From: JAVBRU01 sp031547595
Lineage (GTDB): Bacteria > Bacillota > Clostridia > Christensenellales > Aristaeellaceae
NCBI GenBank assembly: GCA_031547595.1
Contig: JAVBRU010000052.1
Span: 1 to 64,000 of the forward strand
DNA length: 64,000 nucleotides
Direction: 5' to 3'
The notes beneath the pieces are model-generated. The model saw only the letters and a program-made list of their open reading frames with translations, searched no databases and was not told the DNA's origin. Positions 1 to 9,404 of this stretch are shown here, piece by piece. The first letter of the stretch is position 1; the number at the start of each line of letters is the position of its first letter. The position numbers and the translations under genes are program-made.

Positions 1-350
1 GGGATGGTGGCGGTCTTCCGGCGGAAGCGCTTGATCTGCTCAATGTTTTTCAGAATATCCTCGTCAAACACATCCCCATTGTGGATCGCTTCGTTGAAAA
101 CGCCAATGCAGCTGTCCAGCGATTGCACGTTTTGCAAAAGGAAGCGGGTCTCCGGCTTGCTCATGATGGCCAGATTGCCCTTGATGAACGCGAAGACGCT
201 GGCCGACACAATCGCCCACGCAATTGTTTTGGAAAGCACCGTGCCATTTGTGAGCGACAGGCCGAAAAAGGCGTTGGAAAACAAAGCGATGTTAATCAGC
301 ACGATCGCCGCGTTGAGGATCACCAGCTGCCTGATTTTGCGTTGGCTCAA
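1..350 (-). CDS. Partial membrane protein of unknown function
   Basis: The reading frame starts at a TTG (348-350) seven bases behind a strong AAGGAGG and is cut by the window edge after 116 codons. The visible part has two hydrophobic segments (about residues 7-30 and 40-58) followed by a charged, probably helical segment rich in Glu, Lys and Arg. I do not recognise the family. It has its own promoter just upstream and lies downstream of the fucosidase on the same strand, so it need not belong to the same transcript. The TTG start is inferred from the ribosome binding site. Confidence 0.6.
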   Translation of the reverse strand, partial: MSQRKIRQLVILNAAIVLINIALFSNAFFGLSLTNGTVLSKTIAWAIVSASVFAFIKGNLAIMSKPETRFLLQNVQSLDSCIGVFNEAIHNGDVFDEDILKNIEQIKRFRRKTATI

Positions 351-390
351 TGGAATCGCCTCCTTCTACATGTTAATTGACAGCAAAGAA

Positions 391-420
391 AGTATATCGC
401 TTTTTTGTGAAGGGTGTCAA
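391..420 (-). promoter_or_regulatory. SigA-type promoter of the partial membrane protein
   Basis: On the minus strand TTGACA (415-420) is followed 18 bases later by TATACT (391-396), about 40 bases before the TTG start at 350. Confidence 0.6.
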
Positions 421-431
421 TGCAAAGCGTC

Positions 432-1757
432 TCAATCATACATTTGGATGTTCAACGTATGCACCGGGCCGCGCGCGGCAGTGATGCGCACATGCAGCGC
501 CTCCACGGCTGCGTCTACGGGGCAGATTTTGAGGTGGCCGATGGTGGTGCCCTCAAAGATAGGCTCTTCGTTTTCATTCAGGATGCTGAAGCTTTCCACC
601 AGCTGGCCTTGCCACAAATCCTCCGCTAAAGAGATGTAGCGCAGCTGCTGTTTATGGGGCAAAGAGATTGAAAATGTGCAGACGGTGCTGTTCGTATCTT
701 CGGCATGGCGCACAGGCAAAGTGCCTTGTATCACGTTTTGCCCAAACGCTGCACGGATGGCATCGCCCAGTTCCTGTAATCGCCGCACATCGCGTGGGTC
801 GATCTGCCCGCTGGGCATGGGCGGCACGTTGAGGTTCAGGCAGGCATTGCCGCCCACGGTGGTGCAATAGATACGGAACAGCTCGTCAAGGGGGCGCGGC
901 GCTTCGTTGGGGTGATAAAACCAGCCTGGGCGAAGGGAGGTATCGGCTTCTGCGCCCATGAAGCACAGCTTTTCACTGTACAGGATGTTGGACAGTACGC
1001 CCAGGTCCTCCCGCCCGCAGTGGATGCCCGGCAGTCCGCCGGGCAGCGGTGCCGGGTTTTTGACGGTATCCTGCGCCAGCACGCCCAGCTCAAAGGGAAT
1101 CACCGCCCATTCGCTTTGCCGCGCGCGTCCGGCCTCGTTGCCAATCCAGCGCGCGTCCGCGCCGTTTGGGCCCATGATGGCGGCACCCGGCTGATATTTG
1201 CGCACAATATCAATATACCCTTGAAAATCATATTCCTGGCGTTTGCCGTTAGGCCCTTCTCCGCATGCGCCATCCAGCCACACACAAAAAATATCGCCAT
1301 AGCGGGTGAGTAATTCTGTCAACTGCGCCTTATAATAATCATTGTAGGCAGGGGTGCCATAGAGCTGACTGTTGCGGTCCCAGGGCGAGAGGTACACGCC
1401 AAAGCGGATGCCGCCCCGGCAACAGGCCTCGGCGGCTTCCCGCACCACATCGCCGGGATAGGGGGAGTTTCGCACGCAATGCTCGGTGGTGTTTGTGCGC
1501 CACAGGCAGAAGCCGTCATGATGTTTGGCGGTGAGGATCAGCCCTTTCATGCCTGCGGCCTTCACGGCCTCCACCCAGCCATCGCAATCCAGATGGATGG
1601 GGCAAAACAGCGCAGGGTCTTCCTGCCCGGTGCCCCACTCCATGTTGGTGTAGGTGTTCATGCCATAGTGTATAAAAGCGTAAAATGCGGTATCAAACCA
1701 CGCAAGCTGTCGTGCGCTGGGGCGCACGCTGGCGGCTGTTTGCAAAAGCTGTTTCAT
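432..1757 (-). CDS. Alpha-L-fucosidase, GH29 family
   Basis: The 441-residue protein is a GH29 retaining alpha-L-fucosidase that removes terminal fucose from glycans. The family signature is clear: FIHYGMNTY near residues 28-36, KHHDGF at 78-83, and VWLDGA at 159-164, where Asp162 is the expected nucleophile. About 330-441 should form the C-terminal beta-sandwich. There is no signal peptide, so it probably acts in the cytoplasm on imported fucosylated oligosaccharides. The acid/base residue is poorly conserved in this family and I cannot assign it. The ATG follows a GAGG nine bases upstream and a consensus promoter. No fucose catabolic genes are adjacent. Confidence 0.88.
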   Translation of the reverse strand: MKQLLQTAASVRPSARQLAWFDTAFYAFIHYGMNTYTNMEWGTGQEDPALFCPIHLDCDGWVEAVKAAGMKGLILTAKHHDGFCLWRTNTTEHCVRNSPYPGDVVREAAEACCRGGIRFGVYLSPWDRNSQLYGTPAYNDYYKAQLTELLTRYGDIFCVWLDGACGEGPNGKRQEYDFQGYIDIVRKYQPGAAIMGPNGADARWIGNEAGRARQSEWAVIPFELGVLAQDTVKNPAPLPGGLPGIHCGREDLGVLSNILYSEKLCFMGAEADTSLRPGWFYHPNEAPRPLDELFRIYCTTVGGNACLNLNVPPMPSGQIDPRDVRRLQELGDAIRAAFGQNVIQGTLPVRHAEDTNSTVCTFSISLPHKQQLRYISLAEDLWQGQLVESFSILNENEEPIFEGTTIGHLKICPVDAAVEALHVRITAARGPVHTLNIQMYD

Positions 1758-1790
1758 TTGTTGCGTCCTCGTTCGTTAAAGATTACCTTC

Positions 1791-1819
1791 ATTATAATAA
1801 ACAGGATACGCTCTGTCAA
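1791..1819 (-). promoter_or_regulatory. Promoter of the fucosidase gene
   Basis: TTGACA (1814-1819) and TATAAT (1791-1796), read on the minus strand, are separated by 17 bases, a near-perfect housekeeping promoter back to back with the promoter at 1823-1850. Confidence 0.7.
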
Positions 1820-1822
1820 CGC

Positions 1823-1850
1823 TTGCAAATGACAATTAATATGATATAAT
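1823..1850 (+). promoter_or_regulatory. Promoter of the nucleotidyltransferase-hydrolase operon
   Basis: TTGCAA (1823-1828) and TATAAT (1845-1850) with a 16-base spacer lie about 30 bases before the ATG at 1880. Confidence 0.6.
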
Positions 1851-1879
1851 ATCCATATATTTTCTTTGGGAGGCAGTGT

Positions 1880-2794
1880 ATGCAAAAACCTGTATTGGTG
1901 ATTATGGCGGCCGGGCTGGGCAGCCGTTTTGGCGGACAAAAGCAAGTGACGCCTGTGGATGACGCGGGACATCTGATCATTGATTTTTCCATTTTTGATG
2001 CCAGAAGAGCGGGTTTTGAAACGGTGATTTTTGTCATTCAGCCCTGGATGGAAGAGAGCTTCCACGCGGCCATTGGCGGGCGCATCGCCAAATACATGGA
2101 GGTGCGCTATGCGTACCAGACGCTCGATCAGCTGCCGGAGGGCATCGCCATCCCCGAGGGCCGCACCAAGCCCTGGGGCACCGGCCATGCGGCGCTGTGC
2201 GCGGCACCCCTTCTTCATGGGCCTTTTGCCGTCATCAATGCCGATGATTTTTATGGGCAGACGGCCTTTGCCGCGATCTATGATTTTTTGAACACCAAGG
2301 CCACCGGCGCCCGCCATGCCATGGTGGGCTACCGCGTGGAGAACACCCTGACGGAGAATGGCTCTGTGGCGCGGGGCGTTTGCGCCGCGGATGCCGAGGG
2401 TATGCTGACCGATATTCACGAGCGCACGCATATCGAGCCGCGTCCCGGCGGGGCCGCCTTCACCGAAGACGGCGGACAGACTTTCACCTTCCTGCCTGCC
2501 GGCACCCCTGTATCGATGAACCTGTGGGGCTTCTCGGAGGATATGAAAACGGAGCTGCAGGCGCGTTTTGGCCCCTTCCTGATGGAGAATTTGCCAAAAA
2601 ATCCGCTGAAGTGCGAGTATTTCCTGCCTTATGTGCCAAACTGCCTGATTGAAGAGGGCACGGCTACGGTGGCGGTGCTGCCTACCGACGAAAAATGGTA
2701 CGGCGTCACCTATGCGCCGGATTTGGAGGGCGTGAAGGCCGCCATTGCCCGCATGAAGGCCGAGGGCCGGTATCCTGCCGCCCTGTGGGAGTAA
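1880..2794 (+). CDS. Nucleotidyltransferase family protein (NTP_transferase fold)
   Basis: The 304-residue cytoplasmic protein begins with the nucleotide-binding loop AAGLGSRFGGQKQ (residues 10-22) of sugar-phosphate nucleotidyltransferases, and has VINADDFYG near residue 118, the position of the metal-binding Asp. It probably joins an NTP to a sugar phosphate or similar acceptor, but the substrate cannot be read from the sequence. The length is shorter than bifunctional GlmU and close to single-domain family members. A GGGAGG lies six bases before the ATG. The hydrolase gene begins seven bases downstream, so the two form an operon. Confidence 0.75.
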   Translation: MQKPVLVIMAAGLGSRFGGQKQVTPVDDAGHLIIDFSIFDARRAGFETVIFVIQPWMEESFHAAIGGRIAKYMEVRYAYQTLDQLPEGIAIPEGRTKPWGTGHAALCAAPLLHGPFAVINADDFYGQTAFAAIYDFLNTKATGARHAMVGYRVENTLTENGSVARGVCAADAEGMLTDIHERTHIEPRPGGAAFTEDGGQTFTFLPAGTPVSMNLWGFSEDMKTELQARFGPFLMENLPKNPLKCEYFLPYVPNCLIEEGTATVAVLPTDEKWYGVTYAPDLEGVKAAIARMKAEGRYPAALWE

Positions 2795-2800
2795 TCATCT

Positions 2801-3547
2801 ATGCATCAGCCCCATTATCAGCAGACGGAAAATGCCCGCGCTCTTTGCGTGCTGATCCACGGGTTTTGGGGCAGCCCCGATCAATTTGACGATCTGGCCG
2901 CGCAGCTCACCCTGCGCGGCTTTGCCGTATTGGCGCTGCTGCTGCCCGGCCATGGCAGCACGGGCAGGGATTTTGCCAAGTATGGCGTCAAGGATTGGGA
3001 AAACCATGTGCAAACAGAAATCGCGCGTTATGCGCCGCTGTATGATAAGGTCTATCTGATCGGGCATTCCATGGGCGGGCTGCTGGCGCTGAGCGCGAGC
3101 CTTCATCCTGCCTGCCGCGTGGCAGGCGTATGCCTGATCTTCACGCCGCTCAAAATCCAGTTCCTCACCAGCCAGGCACTGTTTGGGCACATCAAAATGG
3201 TGCTGCTCAAATCCCATCGGGACATTCGCAGCACCTATTTTCGCGCGTACAGCATTGGCAAAACGCCGCTGTGGGTGTATCCGCTGTGGCTGAAAACCGT
3301 GTGCGCACTGTATCAACTGATGCGGCAGACGGCCGCGCAATTGAGCGAGGTGCGTGTGCCCGTCACGCTTGTGCACTCTGCCAGCGATGAAACCGTGGCG
3401 CACAAAAGCGCGGATTTATTGGAAAGCGGCCTCATACACTGCGCCGTCACCCGCTTCACATTGAAGGACTCCTGGCATTCCTACATCGCACCAAAGGAGC
3501 GCCAGATGCTGCTGGATGCGGTGCTGCATTGCGTGCAGGGCAACTGA
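2801..3547 (+). CDS. Alpha/beta hydrolase (carboxylesterase / monoacylglycerol lipase type)
   Basis: The 248-residue soluble protein has an alpha/beta-hydrolase pattern: HGFWGSPDQF (20-29) for the oxyanion loop, GHSMGG with the nucleophile Ser90, an Asp in SASDETV and a His in DSWHSYI near the C-terminus. It resembles Est30-like thermostable esterases and small lipases that act on acyl esters. It is translated directly after the nucleotidyltransferase, which may link it to removing an acyl group from the same metabolite, but this is a guess. No signal peptide is seen. Confidence 0.8.
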   Translation: MHQPHYQQTENARALCVLIHGFWGSPDQFDDLAAQLTLRGFAVLALLLPGHGSTGRDFAKYGVKDWENHVQTEIARYAPLYDKVYLIGHSMGGLLALSASLHPACRVAGVCLIFTPLKIQFLTSQALFGHIKMVLLKSHRDIRSTYFRAYSIGKTPLWVYPLWLKTVCALYQLMRQTAAQLSEVRVPVTLVHSASDETVAHKSADLLESGLIHCAVTRFTLKDSWHSYIAPKERQMLLDAVLHCVQGN

Positions 3548-3597
3548 TTTTAGCTATCTTTGCTGTTGACCCTTGCAACAACCTCATCCATACGATC

Positions 3598-4656
3598 CTA
3601 CACCAGCTGCAACGCCGGCATTGCATTCAGCGTCAAATCCGCGTACTCCCCGCGCAGCATCCGGTAATAAGCGGCGGAACCAATCATCGCGGCATTGTCA
3701 CCGCATAAATGGAGTGTGGGCATATACAGCGCAATGCCTTTCTTCTGGCATACTTCCTGCATGGTGCGGCGAAGCAGCCGGTTGGCAGACACGCCGCCCG
3801 CCAGCGCCAACGTATTGACGCCTTCGGCCTGCATGGCCGCGAGCGTCTTTTGCACCAGCGTATCCACCACCGCGTAGCGGAAGGACGCTGCATAATCCGC
3901 CTGAGAGATGGGTAGGTTCTTTTGCTGCGCGTTGTGCACGGCATTGATAAAGGCCGTTTTGAGGCCGGAAAAGCTGAAATCATAGGGAGCCACTGTGTGC
4001 GGGCGGGGCAGGGGCAGCGCGTGCGGATCGCCCTCCTCGGCCAGCTTGTCCATCAGCGGGCCGCCGGGGTACGGGATATTCAGCACCCGCGCAGCCTTGT
4101 CAAAGGCCTCGCCTGCGGCATCGTCCTGAGTGCAGCCAATCAGGCGGTACACGCCGTAATCCTCCACCATCAGGATATGGCTGTGCCCGCCGCTGACAAC
4201 CAGGCACACAAAGGGCGGCTTCAGATCGGGATGTGTCAAATAGTTGGCGCAGATGTGCCCCTCGATGTGGTGCACGGGGATCAGCGGCAGCCCGGCGGCA
4301 TACGCCAGGCCCTTGGCGCAGCTGACGCCGGTGAGCAGCGCGCCCACCAGCCCCGGCCCATAGGTAACGGCCAGCGCGTCGATGTCCCAAAGCGTCCTGC
4401 CTGCGTCCTTCAGCGCCTGATCCACCATGCGGTCTACCGCGTCCACGTGTGCGCGGCTGGCAATCTCCGGCACCACGCCGCCATACAGCGCGTGCATGTC
4501 AATCTGCGAAAATACGGCGTTTGACAGGATGACGCGGCCGTTTTCCACCACGGCGGCGGCGGTTTCGTCGCAGCTGGTTTCGATCGACAGGATGCGCACC
4601 TGCGCTTGCGTGCGCAGCTGTTGCAGTTTTTCGCGGCTCATGGCCTCATAGCTCAT
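3598..4656 (-). CDS. tsaD: tRNA N6-adenosine threonylcarbamoyltransferase TsaD
   Basis: TsaD transfers threonylcarbamoyl to A37 of ANN-decoding tRNAs with TsaB and TsaE. The Kae1/TsaD signature is clear: ILSIETSCDETAAAVV (22-37), the metal-binding HHIEGH (129-134), VSGGHSH, and a C-terminal ALAGGVSANRLLR. The 352 residues include about 20 extra at the N-terminus compared with the usual start near ILSIETSCD, so an internal start is possible. The ATG overlaps the stop of the DUF1461 gene as ATGA, which supports translational coupling. Partner genes tsaB and tsaE are not in the window. Confidence 0.93.
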   Translation of the reverse strand: MSYEAMSREKLQQLRTQAQVRILSIETSCDETAAAVVENGRVILSNAVFSQIDMHALYGGVVPEIASRAHVDAVDRMVDQALKDAGRTLWDIDALAVTYGPGLVGALLTGVSCAKGLAYAAGLPLIPVHHIEGHICANYLTHPDLKPPFVCLVVSGGHSHILMVEDYGVYRLIGCTQDDAAGEAFDKAARVLNIPYPGGPLMDKLAEEGDPHALPLPRPHTVAPYDFSFSGLKTAFINAVHNAQQKNLPISQADYAASFRYAVVDTLVQKTLAAMQAEGVNTLALAGGVSANRLLRRTMQEVCQKKGIALYMPTLHLCGDNAAMIGSAAYYRMLRGEYADLTLNAMPALQLV

Positions 4657-5351
4657 ACGGGTTGCTCCTTTTTATACAAAACAAATATCAGCAGACTCCA
4701 TAGCACCGCCCAAAGGACGAAGTGCAGCAACAAAATTTGCGCGTACCATACAAACAAATCCGTGGGCATCATTTGCAATAACAGATCAGTATATGGGTTC
4801 AGCAACCACAGGTCGTTGGTGAACAGCAGCTCGTGCATGGCCACAAACGCGGCGTCAAAATCGTTCAAACACCACACAAGCAACGCAGCAATAGCGCCCA
4901 GCAAGCAAAGCGCCAGGCTTTTCAGCGCGCGCAGGGCATCCTTCAAACTAGTTTCGGCGCCCTTTGCGTACAACACGCACGCACCGAGCACAAACAGCTC
5001 GATCAGCGCAAGCCCTGCGATTTTCAGTGCTTGGAGGATGTTCTTTACATCAATCAGGTGCAATAGCTCCGTTTCGTTAAAGGCATCCTGCGCAACGCCA
5101 AACTTGTGCACCGTCACCTGCGCACTTGGCTGCCTGCCGCCCAGATACCCCGCCACAGCTTTGGCCAGTGCGGGATATTCCCCTGCTTCCACGCCGGAGC
5201 GCCACGGCGCCGCATAGCGCTCAAATCCCGCCGTCATCATGTTTTCATTGGTGGCCACAAACGCGATGTCCAGGCACAAAACACCCAGCACCAGGCACAA
5301 AAACAAGCAGGCCGTCACTACGGACGGCCATTTTGCGTGTGTGCTGATCAT
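4653..5351 (-). CDS. DUF1461 / TIGR01906 family integral membrane protein
   Basis: The 232-residue protein has a hydrophobic N-terminal segment (about 10-31), a long extracytoplasmic stretch, and three or four further membrane spans between about 115 and 228, ending in a positive tail. This layout and the start after prfB fit the TIGR01906 family of conserved Firmicutes membrane proteins, whose function is unknown. It overlaps prfB upstream and tsaD downstream by ATGA junctions, so all three are likely one transcript. Family assignment rests on recalled pattern. Confidence 0.65.
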   Translation of the reverse strand: MISTHAKWPSVVTACLFLCLVLGVLCLDIAFVATNENMMTAGFERYAAPWRSGVEAGEYPALAKAVAGYLGGRQPSAQVTVHKFGVAQDAFNETELLHLIDVKNILQALKIAGLALIELFVLGACVLYAKGAETSLKDALRALKSLALCLLGAIAALLVWCLNDFDAAFVAMHELLFTNDLWLLNPYTDLLLQMMPTDLFVWYAQILLLHFVLWAVLWSLLIFVLYKKEQPV

Positions 5352-6454
5352 TGCATTTTGAGGTACGAGGTGGTGAAGCCGTCCAGATTGCCGTCCATCA
5401 CGTCCCCAATGTTACCGCTTTCAAAGCCGGTGCGGTGATCCTTCACCATGGTGTAGGGCTGGAACACGTAGGACCGGATCTGGCTGCCCCATTCGATCTT
5501 CTTCATTTCGCCCTTGATATCGGCCATCTGCTGCTCGCGCTCGCGCTCACGCAGCTCCACCAGCTTGGATTTCAGCATGCGCATGCACATTTCGCGGTTT
5601 TGCACCTGGCTGCGCTCGTTCTGGCAGGATACCACAATGCCGCTGGGCAAGTGCGTGAAGCGCACGGCAGAGTCGGTCTTGTTGATGTGCTGGCCGCCCG
5701 CGCCGGTGGAGCGGTAGGTGTCTACGCGCACTTCTTCCATGTTGATTTCGATATCGCCGTCGTCGTCCAGCATAGGCGCAACGTCTAGTGAAGAGAAGGA
5801 GGTGTGGCGCCGCGCGTTACTGTCAAACGGGCTGATGCGCACCAGCCGGTGCACGCCTTTTTCGCCGCGCAGGTATCCATATGCGTTATCGCCGTCCACC
5901 TCAAAGGTGACGGATTTCACGCCGGCTTCGTCGCCGTCCAGATAATCCAGCACCGTCACTTTGAAGCCCCGGCGCTCGCAATAGCGGGTGTACATGCGGT
6001 ATAGCATGCCCGTCCAATCCTGCGCCTCGGTGCCGCCCGCGCCAGCGTGCAGCGACAGAATGGCGTTGCTGTTGTCATACTGGCCGCGCATCAGCGTTTC
6101 CAGTGATAGTTCTTCGATCTCCCCGGCCAGCTTGGCGATTTCTGCGGTGATTTCGTCTACCATCGCGGCATCGTCTTCTTCCTTGGCCAGCTCAATCATC
6201 ACATCAATGTCGTCCAGGCCTGCACCCAGGCGCTGGTATTGCTTGATTTTGTTTTCCAGCTGCGCGATGCGGCGGTTGACATGGGTGGAGCGCTCCAGGT
6301 TGTCCCAGAAACCGTCCGCACCCATTTCCTCGTGCAGCTCTGTCAGCTCCTGCCGCATCTGTTCAATATGCAGGCCATCGCCCACTTCAATCAGCTCGGC
6401 ACGCATGGCGTCCAGCTTGGGGGCAAATTGCTCTAATTCCAGTATCAAGTTCAT
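5348..6454 (-). CDS. prfB: Peptide chain release factor 2
   Basis: RF2 recognises UGA and UAA stops and triggers peptide release. The catalytic GGQ is in STGAGGQHINKTDSAVR, and RISPFDSNARRHTSF carries the SPF tripeptide that reads UGA. The N-terminal helical domain is fully in frame, with no CUU-UGA slip site, so the usual programmed +1 frameshift is absent. I chose the ATG at 6454, which fits the N-terminus of other frameshift-less RF2 proteins. It has an AGGG only three to four bases upstream. An in-frame GTG at 6505 would add 17 residues. The stop overlaps the DUF1461 start. Confidence 0.93.
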   Translation of the reverse strand: MNLILELEQFAPKLDAMRAELIEVGDGLHIEQMRQELTELHEEMGADGFWDNLERSTHVNRRIAQLENKIKQYQRLGAGLDDIDVMIELAKEEDDAAMVDEITAEIAKLAGEIEELSLETLMRGQYDNSNAILSLHAGAGGTEAQDWTGMLYRMYTRYCERRGFKVTVLDYLDGDEAGVKSVTFEVDGDNAYGYLRGEKGVHRLVRISPFDSNARRHTSFSSLDVAPMLDDDGDIEINMEEVRVDTYRSTGAGGQHINKTDSAVRFTHLPSGIVVSCQNERSQVQNREMCMRMLKSKLVELREREREQQMADIKGEMKKIEWGSQIRSYVFQPYTMVKDHRTGFESGNIGDVMDGNLDGFTTSYLKMQ

Positions 6455-6618
6455 CATCCCTTCGTCGATGGGGTGCTTTTCATAATTACTTTTTTGCTTT
6501 ACCACCCCGGCGCTTACGCGCCACCCCTCCCAAGAGGGGAATGTATGAAAGCATTTCTTGCCGTGCTATAAGACACAAATTTTTATACTACTCAAGTAAC
6601 TCCTATATATCCTCTACC

Positions 6619-6690
6619 GAGGTGCAGGAGATGAAATCTCCTGCCGAGGGGTTCGGGGGCGAGGAGCCCCCGCGTTCCTCCCCCGCGTTC
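6619..6690 (+). repeat. Dispersed double-hairpin repeat, copy A (complete)
   Basis: It starts with GAGGTGCAGGAGAT and carries hairpin 1 (arms 6624-6632 and 6636-6644, three-base loop) and hairpin 2 (CGGGGGC at 6654-6660 with GCCCCCG at 6666-6672), then a GCGTTCC tail rich in C. It lies between secA and prfB, both on the minus strand. Six related copies are at 23839, 28841, 39164, 51244, 53857 and 54258. Confidence 0.85.
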
Positions 6691-6698
6691 CCTCCCCG

Positions 6699-9404
6699 CT
6701 ACGGTTGCCCACTGCCGCAGCAGTTCTTGTATTTTTTGCCGCTGCCGCAAGGGCAAGGGCTGTTGCGGCCCACTTTTTCCGCCACTTTGACGGGCGTCTT
6801 GGGCGCGGGGCGGTTGCTCTGCGGGGCGGGTTTGCCCATCATAATGGGCTTGGCCACAGCGCTGCGCTCCGGTGCGCGCTCGATCTTCACCTGGCACAGG
6901 CGGCGCACCGTGTCCTCGTGGATGAGGTGTACCATTTCCTCAAACATATCATAGCTTTCGAGCTTATATTCGTTCACCGGATCGCGCTGGCCATAGGCAC
7001 GAAGGCCAATCCCATCGCGCAGCTGATCCATGGCATCGATATGATCCATCCAGCGCGAGTCTACCGCGCGAAGGAGAATGGCGCGTTCCAGCTCGCGCAT
7101 GTCAATGCCGATGCCCTTGATCTGCTCCTCGCGCTGCGCATAGAACACGGCCGCCTGCTTTTTGAGGAACACCGTGATATCGTCTTTATTAAAGCTTTTG
7201 ATGGCATCGCGGTTGGCCTGGATGGTGCCGGCAGGCACGTTCAGGCGCTCAATATACTCAGCCAGGCCATTGATATCCCAATCCTTTTGTCCATCGCCCA
7301 CGCAGAAGCGCTTCACGGCATCGTCCACCAGCGCATCGCTCATGGTGACGATCACATCATGCATGTTTTCGCCCTGCAGCACCTGCTTGCGCTGGCCATA
7401 GATGATGCCGCGCTGCTGGTTCATCACATCGTCATACTGCAGCACATGCTTGCGGATTTCGAAGTTGCGGCTTTCCACGCGCATCTGCGCGTTTTCGATT
7501 TGCTTGGTCAGCATGCCTGCTTCCAGCGGCGTGTTCTCGTCCATGCCCAGGCGCTCGATCAGCGGCTGAATCCTTTCGCCGCCAAACAAACGCATCAGAT
7601 CGTCTTCCAGTGCGATGAAGAACTGGCTGGAGCCAGGGTCGCCCTGACGGCCGGCGCGGCCGCGCAGCTGGTTGTCGATGCGGCGGCTCTCATGGCGCTC
7701 TGTGCCCATGATGTGCAGGCCGCCCACTGCAACCACGCGCTCGTGCTCTACATCGGTGGTCTTTTTATTTTCTTGAACGAGCTGCTGATAGCGCTTGCGC
7801 GTTTCCAGCACTTCTTCGCTCACATTTTCGTTAAAGCCGGTGGCGGCCTCGATGATCTCCTCGGGCACTTCCTCCTGGCGAAGGGTGCGGCGCGCCAGAT
7901 AATCCGGGTTGCCGCCAAGCAGAATGTCGGTGCCGCGGCCCGCCATGTTGGTGGCGATGGTCACTGCGCCATAATGCCCGGCCTGCGCCACGATGGTGGC
8001 CTCGCGGGCGTGGTGCTTGGCGTTGAGCACCTCATGGGGCACGCCGCGCATCTCCAGCATATGGCTGATCATTTCGCTGACTTCAACGGACACCGTACCC
8101 ACCAGCACAGGCTGCCCGGTGGCGTGGCGCTTGATGATCTCTTCTACTACCGCCTGGTACTTGCCTTTTTTGGTGCGGTAGATTACATCGTTCAAATCTT
8201 TGCGGATCATGGGCATGTTGGTGGGCACCTGCACGACGTCCAGGTTATAAATGCCCTGGAACTCGGCTTCTTCGGTCTTGGCCGTACCCGTCATGCCGCT
8301 GAGGCGCTTATACATGCGGAAGTAGTTTTGGAATGTGATGGTGGCAAGGGTCTTGCTCTCGCGCTCCACCTTCACGCGCTCCTTGGCCTCAATGGCCTGG
8401 TGCAGGCCATCCGAATAGCGGCGGCCAATCATCAGGCGGCCGGTGAACTCGTCCACGATGACCACCTGATCGTTCTGCACCACATAGTCCACATCCCGCT
8501 TCATGAGGGTGTTGGCCTTGAGGGCCTGGATGATGTAGTGGTTGAGGTCGTTGTTCTCGGGATCGGAGAGGTTGTCCACGCCAAAGGCGCTCTCGGCCTT
8601 TCGGGTGCCCTCTTCGGTGAGGGTGACGGCCTTATCTTTTTCCTCGATATGATAGTCGTCTTCATCGCGCAGGCGCGCCACAAAACGGTCGGCCTTCTCG
8701 TACATATCGGTAGATTTTTCGCCCTGCCCGGAGATGATCAAGGGCGTGCGCGCCTCGTCAATCAGGATGGAGTCCACCTCGTCCACCACCGCGAACACAT
8801 GCCCACGCTGCACCATATCGCGCTCGTAGAGCACCATGTTGTCGCGCAGATAGTCAAAGCCCATTTCGTTGTTGGTGCCGTAGGTGATGTCTGCCGCATA
8901 GGCCGCGCGGCGCTGTTCGTTGCTCAGGTCGTGCACGATAATGCCAACGCTCATCCCCAGGAACCGGTACAGCTTGCCCATTTCCTCGCCCTGGAAGGAC
9001 GCCAGATAGTCGTTGACCGTCACGATGTGCACGCCCTCGCCGGTCAATGCGTGCAAATATGCGGGAAGCGTGGCCGTCAGCGTCTTGCCCTCACCGGTTT
9101 TCATTTCGGCGATACGGCCCTGGTGCAGCACAATGCCGCCAATCACCTGCACGCGGAAGGGGCGCTTGCCCAGCGTGCGCTTGCTGGCCTCGCGCACCAC
9201 CGCAAAGGCCTCGGGCAGCAGCGCATCCAGCGTTTCACCCTTTTGATAGCGCGCCTTGAATTCGTCTGTCTTGGCGGTCAGCTGCGCATCGGTTAGCTTT
9301 TCATAGTCGCTTTCCAGCGCGTCCACCTGATCCGCAATTTTATACAAGGGCTTCAGCAACGCTTCGTTGCCAAAACCCAGTGCCTTTTTCAAAAAATCCA
9401 GCAT
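6699..9404 (-). CDS. secA: Preprotein translocase ATPase SecA
   Basis: SecA is the motor that pushes unfolded preproteins through SecYEG. At 901 residues it has the usual length and order: nucleotide-binding domain 1 with MKTGEGKT (about 101-108) and VVDEVDSILIDEAR, the preprotein cross-linking region, nucleotide-binding domain 2 with GRAGRQGDPG, the helical scaffold, and a C-terminal zinc-binding CPCGSGKKYKNCC that binds SecB or ribosomes. The repeat copy A separates it from prfB downstream, a common Firmicutes order. The start follows an AGGAG on the minus strand. Confidence 0.97.
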   Translation of the reverse strand: MLDFLKKALGFGNEALLKPLYKIADQVDALESDYEKLTDAQLTAKTDEFKARYQKGETLDALLPEAFAVVREASKRTLGKRPFRVQVIGGIVLHQGRIAEMKTGEGKTLTATLPAYLHALTGEGVHIVTVNDYLASFQGEEMGKLYRFLGMSVGIIVHDLSNEQRRAAYAADITYGTNNEMGFDYLRDNMVLYERDMVQRGHVFAVVDEVDSILIDEARTPLIISGQGEKSTDMYEKADRFVARLRDEDDYHIEEKDKAVTLTEEGTRKAESAFGVDNLSDPENNDLNHYIIQALKANTLMKRDVDYVVQNDQVVIVDEFTGRLMIGRRYSDGLHQAIEAKERVKVERESKTLATITFQNYFRMYKRLSGMTGTAKTEEAEFQGIYNLDVVQVPTNMPMIRKDLNDVIYRTKKGKYQAVVEEIIKRHATGQPVLVGTVSVEVSEMISHMLEMRGVPHEVLNAKHHAREATIVAQAGHYGAVTIATNMAGRGTDILLGGNPDYLARRTLRQEEVPEEIIEAATGFNENVSEEVLETRKRYQQLVQENKKTTDVEHERVVAVGGLHIMGTERHESRRIDNQLRGRAGRQGDPGSSQFFIALEDDLMRLFGGERIQPLIERLGMDENTPLEAGMLTKQIENAQMRVESRNFEIRKHVLQYDDVMNQQRGIIYGQRKQVLQGENMHDVIVTMSDALVDDAVKRFCVGDGQKDWDINGLAEYIERLNVPAGTIQANRDAIKSFNKDDITVFLKKQAAVFYAQREEQIKGIGIDMRELERAILLRAVDSRWMDHIDAMDQLRDGIGLRAYGQRDPVNEYKLESYDMFEEMVHLIHEDTVRRLCQVKIERAPERSAVAKPIMMGKPAPQSNRPAPKTPVKVAEKVGRNSPCPCGSGKKYKNCCGSGQP

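Noticed and set aside
6705..9296. An 863-codon open frame on the plus strand
   Set aside because: It is antisense to secA, rich in His and Ala as expected from a GC-rich shadow frame, and has no recognisable domain.
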